In this document: positions 1 through 7,859 of the stretch, in pieces
Position numbering within the stretch: the first letter of the stretch is position 1
Layout: each line of letters begins with the position of its first letter
Assembly (NCBI GenBank): GCA_947165285.1
Contig: CAMUZS010000001.1
Coordinates: forward strand, 186,001-250,000
Source: an uncultured Mycoplasmatota bacterium
GTDB taxonomy: Bacteria; Bacillota_I; Bacilli_A; RF39; UBA660
DNA: 64,000 bases
Direction of reading: 5' to 3'
Program-made: the position numbers and the translations under genes
The notes under the pieces: model-generated
The model's input: the letters and a program-made list of their open reading frames with translations, nothing else
The model's database searches: none
Told to the model about the DNA's origin: nothing

Positions 1-1057
1 TTAATTTTTCTACATCAATATTCTTATTTTGTATATCACTATTAATATTTATTTCATATATATTTTTATCTTCTTTAAAAGAACAACCATAACTAATTTG
101 TTTTAAATAATACTTTCCATATGCTAAATCATTTATTTCAAAATGACTTAATTCTTCAATATTAAATTCATTTAATAAGTTATTATTAATATCATATAAT
201 CCATATTTAGTAACATCTTCTTTACTACAATTACTATAATAATTATTTAATATATTAAAATCTAATATTAATTTACCCGTATTAATAGTTATATTATAAG
301 TTAAATTATATTTAATTAAATTATCTACTTGTAATACTCTTTGATATCCATCAAGTAAATAAAATGATGAATAATTATCATTTCCAAAGTATATTTTATA
401 AGATTTTGTTCCTTTAAATGATTTTTTTAATATTAACTGTGAGTTTTGATTTATTTGTAAATCATCAGTATCTAATGATAATTCAAATGATGAATTTAAA
501 CCATCTACTATTTTTGGAACATCATATGTAGTATTAATATTTACTACTTTATTCATATTTAAAAAATTATTTGCTAAATTTTGTATTTCAGTTACCATAT
601 ATTCATTAGTATTTACTCTATTTCCATTTAATTTATCTGTAAAATAAATATTAGATGTTGGTTCCATGGCTCTCCATATAGCTATTTGAGTAGCAGCATA
701 CCACTCAGGTGCAATATGACCTGAATATCCATAACCATAATATGCAAGTAAATTTATATATTCCCATTTATCTTCATCAATACTTAAAATATTATGATCA
801 ATTGATGAATACTTTTTATAATAATTATCTAAAGTAATATTAATAAACGGATCTAAACAATATGCATATTTATTATTACTTTCATCAATAATAAATTGTG
901 CCTGCATATATTTAACTACACCATTTGGTGATTCTTTTTTTAAATAAATATTATTTATATAATCTCCGGCTTTAAATTTAATAGAATCAGCATTTACTTT
1001 AGTTATAGCTATTATCATTATTATTAGTAAAAATAATATTTTTCTTATATATTTCAT
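1..1057 (-). CDS. Thioester-domain surface adhesin, 3' end outside window
   Basis: The reading frame is open from an ATG at 1057 (GGAGGA ribosome site just upstream) to the window edge, about 352 codons. Residues 1-23 form a signal peptide. The next domain carries the two hallmarks of a TQXA/thioester domain: Cys67 in YAYCLDP and Gln124 in ATQIAIW. In known family members these residues form an internal Cys-Gln thioester that bonds covalently to host molecules. From about residue 280 a Cna-B/SpaA-like stalk domain seems to begin, with a YGKYYLKQI strand near its end. A sorting signal would lie beyond the window. The role as a covalent adhesin is inferred from family knowledge. Confidence 0.75.
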   Translation of the reverse strand, partial: MKYIRKILFLLIIMIIAITKVNADSIKFKAGDYINNIYLKKESPNGVVKYMQAQFIIDESNNKYAYCLDPFINITLDNYYKKYSSIDHNILSIDEDKWEYINLLAYYGYGYSGHIAPEWYAATQIAIWRAMEPTSNIYFTDKLNGNRVNTNEYMVTEIQNLANNFLNMNKVVNINTTYDVPKIVDGLNSSFELSLDTDDLQINQNSQLILKKSFKGTKSYKIYFGNDNYSSFYLLDGYQRVLQVDNLIKYNLTYNITINTGKLILDFNILNNYYSNCSKEDVTKYGLYDINNNLLNEFNIEELSHFEINDLAYGKYYLKQISYGCSFKEDKNIYEININSDIQNKNIDVEKL

Positions 1058-1122
1058 CTATCCTCCATAGAAATCCCTCTATTATATATATATAAGATAA
1101 ATATTAAATTTCCTTTTTAAAT

Positions 1123-1147
1123 AAAAAAAGAACTTAAAAAGTTCTTT
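1123..1147 (-). terminator. Terminator after tRNA-Leu
   Basis: On the minus strand a 7-bp stem (AAAGAAC/GTTCTTT) with a 7-nt loop is followed by a T run. It separates tRNA-Leu from the adhesin gene. Confidence 0.75.
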
Positions 1148-1157
1148 AATTATAATA

Positions 1158-1242
1158 TGGTGCGGGTAAAGGGACTTGAACCCCCACTCCGTTAGGAACT
1201 AGATCCTAAGTCTAGCGCGTCTACCAGTTCCGCCATACCCGC
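1158..1242 (-). tRNA. tRNA-Leu (anticodon TAG)
   Basis: An 85-nt cloverleaf with a long variable arm. The acceptor strand begins GCGGGTA and the gene encodes its CCA end. The anticodon loop CTTAGGA gives TAG, reading CUA and related Leu codons. Confidence 0.95.
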
Positions 1243-1265
1243 AGGTAATTTTTATTACATTCAAA

Positions 1266-1294
1266 ATAATAACACGTTTTTATCTTGTTTGCAA
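1266..1294 (-). promoter_or_regulatory. Promoter of tRNA-Leu
   Basis: A -35 TTGCAA (1289-1294), 17-bp spacer and -10 TATTAT (1266-1271) on the minus strand lie just upstream of tRNA-Leu. This is a sigma-A type arrangement. Confidence 0.7.
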
Positions 1295-1308
1295 CTAAAA
1301 AATTAAAG

Positions 1309-1337
1309 TTGCATTTAAATTTTATTTATGATATTAT
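1309..1337 (+). promoter_or_regulatory. Promoter of the transglycosylase gene
   Basis: TTGCAT (1309-1314), a 17-bp spacer and TATTAT (1332-1337). The transcript leader that follows can form a hairpin with stem GCTCGT/ACGAGC before the ribosome site AAAGGATG. Confidence 0.7.
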
Positions 1338-1394
1338 GGGTATGCTCGTGTTCTAAAAAATAGGTACGAGCTTAGAAAAGGATGTAAAATTAAA

Positions 1395-1832
1395 ATGAAA
1401 AAATTATTTGCAGCTGGGGTATTGGTTATCATGATAATTTTCTCATTAAGTACAACTAAAGAACAACAAATTAAAAATACCAACACTTCATATGCTATAT
1501 CATATACTAAAAGCATTAAATATAGTAAAAAACAACTTAAATCATATGCAAAAAAATTAGTATTAAATAAATACGGATGGAGTATTAGTGATTATAGTGC
1601 CTTAGTAAAATTATGGAATAAAGAATCTGGATGGAAAGCTACTGCACATAATAAAAAATCAGGTGCTCATGGAATACCTCAAGCTTTACCTGCAAAAAAA
1701 ATGAAAAGTGCTGGAAGTGATTATTACACTAACGGAAAAACACAAATCAGATGGGGATTAAAATATATTTTAGGAAGATATGGATCTCCATTAAAAGCGT
1801 GGTCTCATTCTAAGAAAAAAGGTTGGTATTAA
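1395..1832 (+). CDS. Small secreted lytic transglycosylase-like protein
   Basis: 145 residues. An N-terminal hydrophobic segment (about residues 5-20) is a signal peptide or anchor. The rest matches the lysozyme-like transglycosylase fold of small Gram-positive cell-wall enzymes: LWNKESGW holds the likely catalytic Glu, followed by GAHGIPQALP, a QIRWGLKYI helix and a final AWSHSKKKGWY. It would cleave peptidoglycan glycan strands outside the membrane. The gene stands alone with its own promoter and terminator. Similar domains occur in SceD-type and aggregation-promoting proteins, so substrate and role are not fixed. Confidence 0.8.
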   Translation: MKKLFAAGVLVIMIIFSLSTTKEQQIKNTNTSYAISYTKSIKYSKKQLKSYAKKLVLNKYGWSISDYSALVKLWNKESGWKATAHNKKSGAHGIPQALPAKKMKSAGSDYYTNGKTQIRWGLKYILGRYGSPLKAWSHSKKKGWY

Positions 1833-1834
1833 AA

Positions 1835-1867
1835 AAGTTCTAGAGTTAATCTAGAACTTTTATTTTA
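1835..1867. terminator. Bidirectional terminator
   Basis: A 9-bp stem AAGTTCTAG/CTAGAACTT with T runs on both strands. It serves the transglycosylase gene (+) and tRNA-CAT (-). Confidence 0.8.
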
Positions 1868-1871
1868 TCAG

Positions 1872-1948
1872 TGGTGGACCCTGTAGGACTCGAACCTACG
1901 ACCGCCCGGTTATGAGCCGGATGCTCTAACCAACTGAGCTAAGGGTCC
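1872..1948 (-). tRNA. tRNA with CAT anticodon (probably Ile2, possibly Met)
   Basis: 77 nt including CCA. The anticodon loop CTCATAA gives CAT. The body (GGACCCTTAGCTCAG start, GGTCG variable region) looks more like Bacillus lysidine-modified tRNA-Ile2 than elongator or initiator Met. That choice comes from memory of related tRNAs and is not certain. Confidence 0.9.
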
Positions 1949-1970
1949 ATAAAAACTTACTGACTAATTA

Positions 1971-1999
1971 AATATAACATAATAAATTAATTCTTGCAA
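1971..1999 (-). promoter_or_regulatory. Promoter of tRNA-CAT
   Basis: TTGCAA (1994-1999), a 17-bp spacer and TATATT (1971-1976) on the minus strand. Confidence 0.65.
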
Positions 2000-2010
2000 T
2001 ATTTTTTAAT

Positions 2011-2040
2011 AAAAAAATAATAAGTATTTCTACTTATTAT
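2011..2040 (-). terminator. Terminator of the 2.4-kb orphan gene
   Basis: A 10-bp stem (ATAATAAGTA/TACTTATTAT) with a 4-nt loop and a following T run on the minus strand. It overlaps the end of the coding region. Confidence 0.75.
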
Positions 2041-2452
2041 CATGTAACATATTTAATAAATCTACTTTAAACATATCTTTAGCTGAATTTTCTTTTGAAA
2101 TCATTACACCTTTATATGCTGTTAATTCAGAGTTATGTCCTTCGATTAAAATATCTTCTGGAGATATTGTATCTAACATAACAATTTGTTCTTTTTCATA
2201 AACAGTATAATGTAATTTAATTTCACCGTGGATTTGATTAAATATCTTATCACTTGGTAATTTCAATTCATAACTTTTAGTATGTTTAGTTTTATTTTGT
2301 GAAACTAATTCACCGATTACTTCACCATTTCTTAATGCTGGATAATATACAAAATTAAGTTTCTTATAGGCAAGCATATTATATTTTTTTAATGCTCTTT
2401 CTAATTTTCTATATTCATTTTCATTAATATAATCTAAAACATAACCTTTCAT
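2030..2452 (-). CDS. Conserved-looking hypothetical protein
   Basis: 140 residues, soluble, mixed charge, with no motif I recognise. I take the ATG at 2452 as start because GGGGG sits at ribosome-site distance. The ATG at 2467 is only about 11 nt from the predicted transcript start and has no ribosome site. The gene is monocistronic, with its own strong promoter and terminator. Confidence 0.6.
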   Translation of the reverse strand: MKGYVLDYINENEYRKLERALKKYNMLAYKKLNFVYYPALRNGEVIGELVSQNKTKHTKSYELKLPSDKIFNQIHGEIKLHYTVYEKEQIVMLDTISPEDILIEGHNSELTAYKGVMISKENSAKDMFKVDLLNMLHDNK

Positions 2453-2484
2453 AACAAAAACCCCCATATTTCTTTGTTGCTATA

Positions 2485-2513
2485 ATTCTAACACAAAATT
2501 GGGAGTTTGTCAA
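2485..2513 (-). promoter_or_regulatory. Strong promoter of the orphan gene
   Basis: Consensus TTGACA (2508-2513), a 17-bp spacer and TAGAAT (2485-2490). Transcription should start near 2478. Confidence 0.8.
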
Positions 2514-2540
2514 ATTTTTGTGACATTTTTGATATATAAA

Positions 2541-2828
2541 TCACTTTATATTAATTTCTACAATTGTTTGTCCGTCATTAAACATATCAATTTCAAAGTT
2601 TTTTACAAGTTTATTTTCCTTCAATACTTCTTGAGTAAATTTTCTTAAAACTTCTCCACTACGACCATGAATTATGACAATTTTATTATTTTTCATAATA
2701 TAGTTATCTTTAATAAACGAATTAATTAAATACCTTGCACTATCTTTTGTTTCTCCATGTAAATCTAAGTGTGGCAATAAAATAGTAAATGGATTATTCT
2801 TGTTTTTGTTCATATATTTTTTGGACAT
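2541..2828 (-). CDS. Stand-alone Smr-domain protein
   Basis: 95 residues, essentially one Smr (small MutS-related) domain. The family motif LDLHGET is at about residues 21-27 and IIHGRSGEVLRK at about 52-63. Smr domains bind or nick nucleic acids, either branched DNA or stalled-ribosome mRNA; which applies here is unknown. The gene overlaps the 3' end of the upstream sugar-kinase gene by 35 nt, so the two are probably translationally coupled. Start choice (2828 or 2813) is uncertain because neither has a good ribosome site. Confidence 0.8.
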   Translation of the reverse strand: MSKKYMNKNKNNPFTILLPHLDLHGETKDSARYLINSFIKDNYIMKNNKIVIIHGRSGEVLRKFTQEVLKENKLVKNFEIDMFNDGQTIVEINIK

Positions 2829-3702
2829 CTTGAAGTTTTGGAATAGATATCCTTGCCCCCACTAATTGAGTTGAAAGACCTGCAGCTATATTTGAAAATC
2901 TTACTGCTTGTTCAACACTAAATTGTTGAGATATTGCATATGCAAATGCTCCTTGAAATATATCACCTGCTCCAGTTGTATCAACAGCTTTAACTAATAA
3001 TGCAGGAGAAACCTTAATTTGATCATCTATTTGGTATAGCGCACCATGATTTTCTAAAGTAACTACTATCTTTTGTCTATCAAATTTATTTCTTAATATA
3101 TCATATAAGTTTACCAGTGTTGAAGTATTATTAAAATCAATTTTAACATTAGTAGCTTCTTCAGCAAAATCCTTAGAACATATCATATATTGACATAATT
3201 TTGCTGTTTCTACTACTTCAGGTACATATCTTTGTGCATTACATATAGTTACTGCTTTTGGAAATCTTTCGATAGTTGATTTAGATGCATATGAATCATG
3301 TCCATCAACTATTATTAAATCTGGTTGAAAATCAAAATCAAATTTTTTTAATTTTACATATTCATCTGCTACATTAAATAATGTTCTCGATCCATTTTGT
3401 GTATTAACTATTACAAAAGATATTGTTGTATCTTTATCATAAGTTGTTTCTATATATCTTGTATCTACTCCTACACTTTCAAATTCTTTTTGAATACGAT
3501 TTCCAAACGCATCATTTCCAATAGTACCAGCAAAAGTAGAACCAAGTCCCCATTTTGCTAACATATAAGCAACATTGGCAGCGTTTCCACCACCACAACC
3601 AATTTTATTAATAAATCTAGTTTTAGTATTTTCTTTTGGAAATTCATCTACTTGAACATATATATCATAAGATGCATGTCCAATACTTAAAGTCTTTATC
3701 AC
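2794..3702 (-). CDS. PfkB-family carbohydrate kinase (ribokinase-like)
   Basis: About 302 residues. An N-terminal GCGGGNAANVA glycine-rich substrate motif and a C-terminal DTTGAGD signature with the catalytic Asp identify an ATP-dependent PfkB sugar or nucleoside kinase. Overall layout is ribokinase-like, but the substrate cannot be read from sequence. I prefer a GTG start at 3702, because AAAGGG is then about 8 nt upstream; the GTG at 3711 touches that site. It is the first gene of a two-gene unit with the Smr gene. Confidence 0.88.
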   Translation of the reverse strand: MIKTLSIGHASYDIYVQVDEFPKENTKTRFINKIGCGGGNAANVAYMLAKWGLGSTFAGTIGNDAFGNRIQKEFESVGVDTRYIETTYDKDTTISFVIVNTQNGSRTLFNVADEYVKLKKFDFDFQPDLIIVDGHDSYASKSTIERFPKAVTICNAQRYVPEVVETAKLCQYMICSKDFAEEATNVKIDFNNTSTLVNLYDILRNKFDRQKIVVTLENHGALYQIDDQIKVSPALLVKAVDTTGAGDIFQGAFAYAISQQFSVEQAVRFSNIAAGLSTQLVGARISIPKLQDVQKIYEQKQE

Positions 3703-3748
3703 ACATATCACCCTTTATTATTAAATATTATACAATATTTTTTTTAAT

Positions 3749-3780
3749 AAAAAAAGACTTAAGTAATTATTTTTACTTAA
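3749..3780 (-). terminator. Terminator of the radC-mre-spoIVF operon
   Basis: An 8-bp stem TTAAGTAA/TTACTTAA followed by a T run on the minus strand, at the end of the SpoIVFB-like gene. Confidence 0.75.
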
Positions 3781-4523
3781 ATTTTATATTTTTGATTTAA
3801 ATAATAATATTCATTTTTATTATTAAAAAAATGATATGTTTCTTGATACATTTTATTACTATTATAATTATTATAATATTTAATTCTTTTATAAGGTATA
3901 TTATAAATACATCTTTCAAGTAAGAATTTATTTTCAATATATTTTTTATTTTTTATAAAAAATATTAGTTTATAAAACAAAAAAGATACAACAATTACTA
4001 TATTTATTTTTAATAAAAAACTTTTAATTATAAATATAATTAAACTAATAATAGATAAGATAATGCAAATATTATTTACCATTTTATATGGCAAAATATA
4101 TTCTAATAAAGTATGTATTATTTTTTCTCCATCTAATCCAATTATTGGTATTAAATTAAATATTAACAAATTAATATTATTTTTAATAAAAATATTATAT
4201 GTAAAATTATTAATTATATTATGTTTTTTTAATATAAAAAAAATAATAAATAATAAGAACTGATTAATTATTCCCCCAACTGATATTAATAATTCCTCTA
4301 ATAAATTATGATTAACTAAAGAATTATATTTAGTTATCCCACCAAAAGGATAAATATTAATTTTAGTTATTTCTTTTTTATATAATTTTAAAAATAAAAC
4401 ATGCCCAAATTCATGAATAATTATAATTAAATATAAAATAATTATTTCTTTAAAATTACCTGCAAAAAAAGATAATAATACTATCAAATAAGTAGAAAAA
4501 TCAATTTTTATTATATTCTTCAT
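3777..4523 (-). CDS. spoIVFB: SpoIVFB-like M50 site-2 protease
   Basis: About 248 residues with several membrane spans. The zinc motif HEFGH and the second-site motif NLIPIIGLDG (Asn and Asp ligand positions) are intact, so it should be an active intramembrane metalloprotease. In Bacillus SpoIVFB cuts pro-sigma-K during sporulation. The start at 4523 aligns with Bacillus SpoIVFB, and a TTG start at 4550 is the alternative. It overlaps the SpoIVFA-like gene by 23 nt, the same pairing as in Bacillus. Whether it acts in sporulation here is unknown. Confidence 0.8.
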   Translation of the reverse strand: MKNIIKIDFSTYLIVLLSFFAGNFKEIIILYLIIIIHEFGHVLFLKLYKKEITKINIYPFGGITKYNSLVNHNLLEELLISVGGIINQFLLFIIFFILKKHNIINNFTYNIFIKNNINLLIFNLIPIIGLDGEKIIHTLLEYILPYKMVNNICIILSIISLIIFIIKSFLLKINIVIVVSFLFYKLIFFIKNKKYIENKFLLERCIYNIPYKRIKYYNNYNSNKMYQETYHFFNNKNEYYYLNQKYKI

Positions 4524-5088
4524 ATGAAATAAACTTGTTATCTTTTTCAAAAACTAAATAATATTTATTATCTTTAGCCGAACCAAGTATTTGTCCTTTT
4601 TTTACATAATCATATAAATTAATATTATCTGTATTTATGTTAGAATACCAAATATTAACTCCATCTATTCCTTGAATTATTAAAGTATTATTATATCCTT
4701 CTTTTTCACCAATATAAACAACTACTCCACTTTCTAAAGAAGTAATAAAATAATTATCTTCAACATCAATTTCTTTTCCATCTAAATAATCCTTCATATT
4801 TTCATTTTTATTATCTTCATTAAACACTGTTTGACTTTCTAATGATTTGTCTAAATTAGGAATAATATTTCCAAATTTTTCTTGATACCAATTATTTATT
4901 TCATTAAATGGAATTGTGTTATTTAAAAATACTTTTTCAAAATTATTTTTATTACCTTCACTTATTTTTATGTAAATAACACATATTAATAAGAAAACAA
5001 TACTTAATAATACCTTAGTAATATACTTACTAAGTATTTTTTTATTATCACTTTTTTTATTATTATAATATTTATTATATGTATCCAT
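4501..5088 (-). CDS. spoIVFA: SpoIVFA-like membrane-anchored M23-type protein
   Basis: 195 residues. There is a basic cytosolic N-terminus, one membrane span at about residues 27-44, a linker, and a C-terminal degenerate LytM/M23 fold (SGVVVYIGEKEGYNNTLIIQG, then VKKGQILGSA). The usual M23 zinc residues are not evident, as in SpoIVFA, which is a regulator and partner of SpoIVFB rather than a peptidase. The identification rests on this architecture plus its place directly before the SpoIVFB-like gene and after mreD. Confidence 0.7.
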   Translation of the reverse strand: MDTYNKYYNNKKSDNKKILSKYITKVLLSIVFLLICVIYIKISEGNKNNFEKVFLNNTIPFNEINNWYQEKFGNIIPNLDKSLESQTVFNEDNKNENMKDYLDGKEIDVEDNYFITSLESGVVVYIGEKEGYNNTLIIQGIDGVNIWYSNINTDNINLYDYVKKGQILGSAKDNKYYLVFEKDNKFISYEEYNKN

Positions 5089-5090
5089 AC

Positions 5091-5417
5091 TTAATTATAT
5101 GGATTAAAATATATAATTATTAATGAAATTATAAAAGTTAATAGATTTTGTGTATTAATATTAAAATTAAATAATATTATATAAGATATAATATATAAAA
5201 AATATTTATTACAAATATATTTATTTAAAAAATTAATAAAATAATATAAAAATATTATTATAAATAAATTAAAAATATTATTAGTAAAATAAAATATTAA
5301 TATAGAGATTAGAATAACATAATATATTTTATGCTTATTAGTAAAATCAAATATTATAAATGATGTTTGATAATTAGTTAATGAAGTTATAATTAAATCA
5401 ATAAATAAATATATCAT
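5091..5417 (-). CDS. mreD: MreD-like membrane protein
   Basis: 108 residues, almost wholly hydrophobic with about four membrane spans. It is shorter than typical MreD (about 170 residues). The sequence alone is not diagnostic. The call rests on the 4-nt overlap with mreC upstream and on the conserved radC-mreC-mreD-spoIVFA order. MreD would help place the side-wall synthesis machinery. Confidence 0.6.
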   Translation of the reverse strand: MIYLFIDLIITSLTNYQTSFIIFDFTNKHKIYYVILISILIFYFTNNIFNLFIIIFLYYFINFLNKYICNKYFLYIISYIILFNFNINTQNLLTFIISLIIIYFNPYN

Positions 5418-5992
5418 TTTAATATCACCACATAATTTGTATCTATTTTTATATAATCTACTTTTATAATAGTTTCTAATTCATAATTTTTTATATCACT
5501 AACATATCCAATAAGTAAATTTTCATTTATAGATGTTAATCCAGATGTATATATTTTATCTCCTATTTTATAATCTCCATTAATTATTTTTATTTCATTA
5601 TTTTTTAAAATTCCATAATTATCATTTATTCTAACACTTAATGACAAATCACTAACTTTTGTTAATATATGATTTTTTACTATACCAATTAATCCATTAT
5701 TATTAATAACTAATTTATCATTTAAAGTGCCATCATATTCAATATAATAAGTGTCACTATTATATAGGTTTTTATATGTTATTTTTCCAATTATATAATT
5801 ATAATTATCATATTTAATTTTGGTTAACTCCTCAATATCACTTTTTAAAGAATCACTTTGTAACTTTAAAGTATTATTAATAAGAATATTTTTTTCATTA
5901 TCATTATTAAAGTAAAATAAAATTTTATCAAATACAACAAATAATAATATTATAATTATATAATAAATAATTTTTTTAATATTGTTATTCAT
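5414..5992 (-). CDS. mreC: Rod-shape protein MreC
   Basis: About 192 residues: one N-terminal membrane span, a short coiled coil, then the MreC beta domain. Family-like segments are YYIEYDGTLNDKLVINN, GLIGIVKN and an ISxxVRI-like strand. Its length is short for MreC (about 280). The start at 5992 has an AGGAAG ribosome site about 10 nt upstream and overlaps the end of radC by 8 nt. MreC scaffolds elongation-specific wall synthesis. No mreB lies beside it. Confidence 0.78.
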   Translation of the reverse strand: MNNNIKKIIYYIIIILLFVVFDKILFYFNNDNEKNILINNTLKLQSDSLKSDIEELTKIKYDNYNYIIGKITYKNLYNSDTYYIEYDGTLNDKLVINNNGLIGIVKNHILTKVSDLSLSVRINDNYGILKNNEIKIINGDYKIGDKIYTSGLTSINENLLIGYVSDIKNYELETIIKVDYIKIDTNYVVILK

Positions 5993-6674
5993 ATATCTCA
6001 ATCTTCCTTTTTTCATAAAAACTATAAAAATTATTATAACCAATAATTATATGATCAATAATTGGAATAGACATTAATTTACCTATTTCATATAATTTAT
6101 CAGTAACATTAATATCTGCATTTGATGGATTAGAATCCCCACTTGGATGATTATGAACTATTATTATTTGTGATGCACTATTTTTAAAAGCAAGTTTAAA
6201 TATTTCTCTTGGATGAACTGAAGAATTAGATATTGTTCCTATAAATATTACTTCATATGTAATTAAATTACATTTATTATCTAAAAATAAAGCTATAAAC
6301 TTTTCTTGATAACAATTTACAAAATCATATTTAAATAAATCATATACAATTAAATTATTATCTATTTTTATTTTAGAAATATCTTTTTTTAAACATCTTT
6401 TACCTAATTCTAATGCCGCAAGTAAAGTAATTGCTTTAACTTCACCAATTCCTTTAATTGATGATAATTCTTTTAAAGTAGTATTACTTAAATTATTTAT
6501 TCCATTAATATTATTAATAATTACACTTGCTAATTCTTTAGCATTATATTCTTTAGATCCAGTTCTTAAAATAATAGCAAGTAATTCATCATCACAAAGA
6601 TAAGATGCACCATATTTTTTTAATCTCTCTCTTGGTCTTATATTTTTATTTAAATTTTTAATACTATACTTCAT
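5985..6674 (-). CDS. radC: RadC-family JAMM protein
   Basis: 229 residues. The N-terminal part has RPRERL and a helix-hairpin-helix-like KGIGEVKA. The C-terminal JAMM metal motif is intact: VHNHPSGDSNPS with the downstream Asp. RadC genes lie next to mreB in Bacillus, although the old link to DNA repair is doubtful. It overlaps the SPOR gene upstream and mreC downstream, so it is in the middle of an operon. Confidence 0.92.
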   Translation of the reverse strand: MKYSIKNLNKNIRPRERLKKYGASYLCDDELLAIILRTGSKEYNAKELASVIINNINGINNLSNTTLKELSSIKGIGEVKAITLLAALELGKRCLKKDISKIKIDNNLIVYDLFKYDFVNCYQEKFIALFLDNKCNLITYEVIFIGTISNSSVHPREIFKLAFKNSASQIIIVHNHPSGDSNPSNADINVTDKLYEIGKLMSIPIIDHIIIGYNNFYSFYEKRKIEIYE

Positions 6675-7110
6675 TTAATAAATTAACATACTCCTTTAAT
6701 ATATTTTTCATTATTTCTTCATAATTATCTTCATTAGTAGCTAATAATAATGACTCGTAATCAAGTAACGTATTATAAAAATCACTATTTACTTCAATAT
6801 TTTTTACATAATAAGAAATATTTTTATTATCATAATAATTTTTTATTTGAGTAAGAGTATTACTAACAATAGCAATATATACCCTATATTTATTATTATC
6901 ATTTATAACAATACCACCATATTTTGACGCAAGGTCATTTGCATTATTTATAGAATCAAAAACTCCGACTTGTAAAGCATATACTTGATTAGAAAACTTT
7001 CCAACCATCATATCATTATTATTAGTACTTGCTAATTTGTTATATGCATAAAACCCAAGTCCTGCTCCAGTTAAAATAGCAAGTAAAATTGTTATTAAAA
7101 ACCTTTTCAT
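6664..7110 (-). CDS. SPOR-domain membrane protein
   Basis: About 148 residues. One N-terminal membrane span (about residues 3-22) is followed by an outside domain resembling SPOR repeats (YALQVGVFDSINNANDLA, then GGIVINDNNKYRVYIAIV). SPOR domains bind denuded glycan strands at division or spore septa. The start at 7110 has GGTGAT at proper distance. It is the first gene of the radC-mreC-mreD-spoIVFA-spoIVFB unit, a place occupied by a SPOR-type protein in several Firmicutes. Confidence 0.72.
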   Translation of the reverse strand: MKRFLITILLAILTGAGLGFYAYNKLASTNNNDMMVGKFSNQVYALQVGVFDSINNANDLASKYGGIVINDNNKYRVYIAIVSNTLTQIKNYYDNKNISYYVKNIEVNSDFYNTLLDYESLLLATNEDNYEEIMKNILKEYVNLLNEV

Positions 7111-7222
7111 TATTATCACCATATTTAATATAGCAATATTAATTAATTTATTTTGTCATTTTATGTATTATATCCTCTAATATATATATTACATATAAAG
7201 ATAATATTTCCTTTTTTTAAAT

Positions 7223-7252
7223 AAAAAAAAACTTAAGAATTTCTTCTTAAGT
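7223..7252 (-). terminator. Terminator of the prepilin gene
   Basis: A 9-bp stem ACTTAAGAA/TTCTTAAGT with a 4-nt loop, then a long T run on the minus strand. Confidence 0.85.
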
Positions 7253-7261
7253 TATTATCTA

Positions 7262-7780
7262 TTATGGACATTTAGTAGTTTTATCAATAGTTCCTTGTTC
7301 AATTGATAAACTATCATTTGCTCCACTGGCTTTAAATTTTCCATTAGATATATTATATTCAGTTTCAGAAGATCCACCTGCACCTAAAGGAATATTTGTA
7401 AGTATATATCCTCCCCAAGTTGATGTATCTGCTTTTTTAACATAACCTTTATTAACCAAACCATCTATTGTTGCACAAACTACTATAGATTCTGGTTCTG
7501 AAGTAGTTTTAGGATTATATGTTATTTTAAAATCATTATTATCCTCATCTACTGATAAGGAACTAGATGGATCCATTTGATAATCAGCATAAGCTGTATC
7601 TAAATATTTAGCTAAACTTTGTACTTCATCTTTAAATGTATTCTTTTGTGAATTAGCAATAACTCTTTGAATGATTGGTGTTGCTATAAGAACAAGCAAA
7701 GCAAGTATTACTATTACTGCTAAAAGTTCTATTAATGTAAAACCTTTTTTATTTTTTATATTATTTATATATTCCTTCAT
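7262..7780 (-). CDS. Type IV-like prepilin (ComGC/pseudopilin type)
   Basis: 172 residues. A short basic leader precedes GFTLIELLAVIVILALL, the prepilin-peptidase and methylation motif, followed by the usual amphipathic helix and a globular C-terminal part with two Cys that could form a disulfide. It would be cut after the Gly and assembled into a pilus or pseudopilus. No assembly ATPase, platform protein or peptidase gene lies within the window. It has its own promoter, AAGGAGA ribosome site and terminator. Confidence 0.9.
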   Translation of the reverse strand: MKEYINNIKNKKGFTLIELLAVIVILALLVLIATPIIQRVIANSQKNTFKDEVQSLAKYLDTAYADYQMDPSSSLSVDEDNNDFKITYNPKTTSEPESIVVCATIDGLVNKGYVKKADTSTWGGYILTNIPLGAGGSSETEYNISNGKFKASGANDSLSIEQGTIDKTTKCP

Positions 7781-7812
7781 ATATAATCTCCTTATTCTAT
7801 TTTATTAATTTG

Positions 7813-7841
7813 ATTATATAATAAAAAAATAGTTAAATCAA
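7813..7841 (-). promoter_or_regulatory. Promoter of the prepilin gene
   Basis: TTGATT (7836-7841), a 17-bp spacer and consensus TATAAT (7813-7818) on the minus strand. Confidence 0.75.
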
Positions 7842-7859
7842 TATAAATGTAAACTATTT
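7820..7859 (-). terminator. Terminator after ylbE-like gene
   Basis: An 8-bp stem AAATAGTT/AACTATTT with a 17-nt loop and a T run. It overlaps the -35 of the next promoter. Confidence 0.6.

Noticed and set aside
5091-5417. The hydrophobic frame between mreC and spoIVFA as random AT-rich sequence
   Set aside because: It overlaps mreC by 4 nt, is followed 2 nt later by the next gene, and fits the conserved mreD position, so I kept it as MreD-like.
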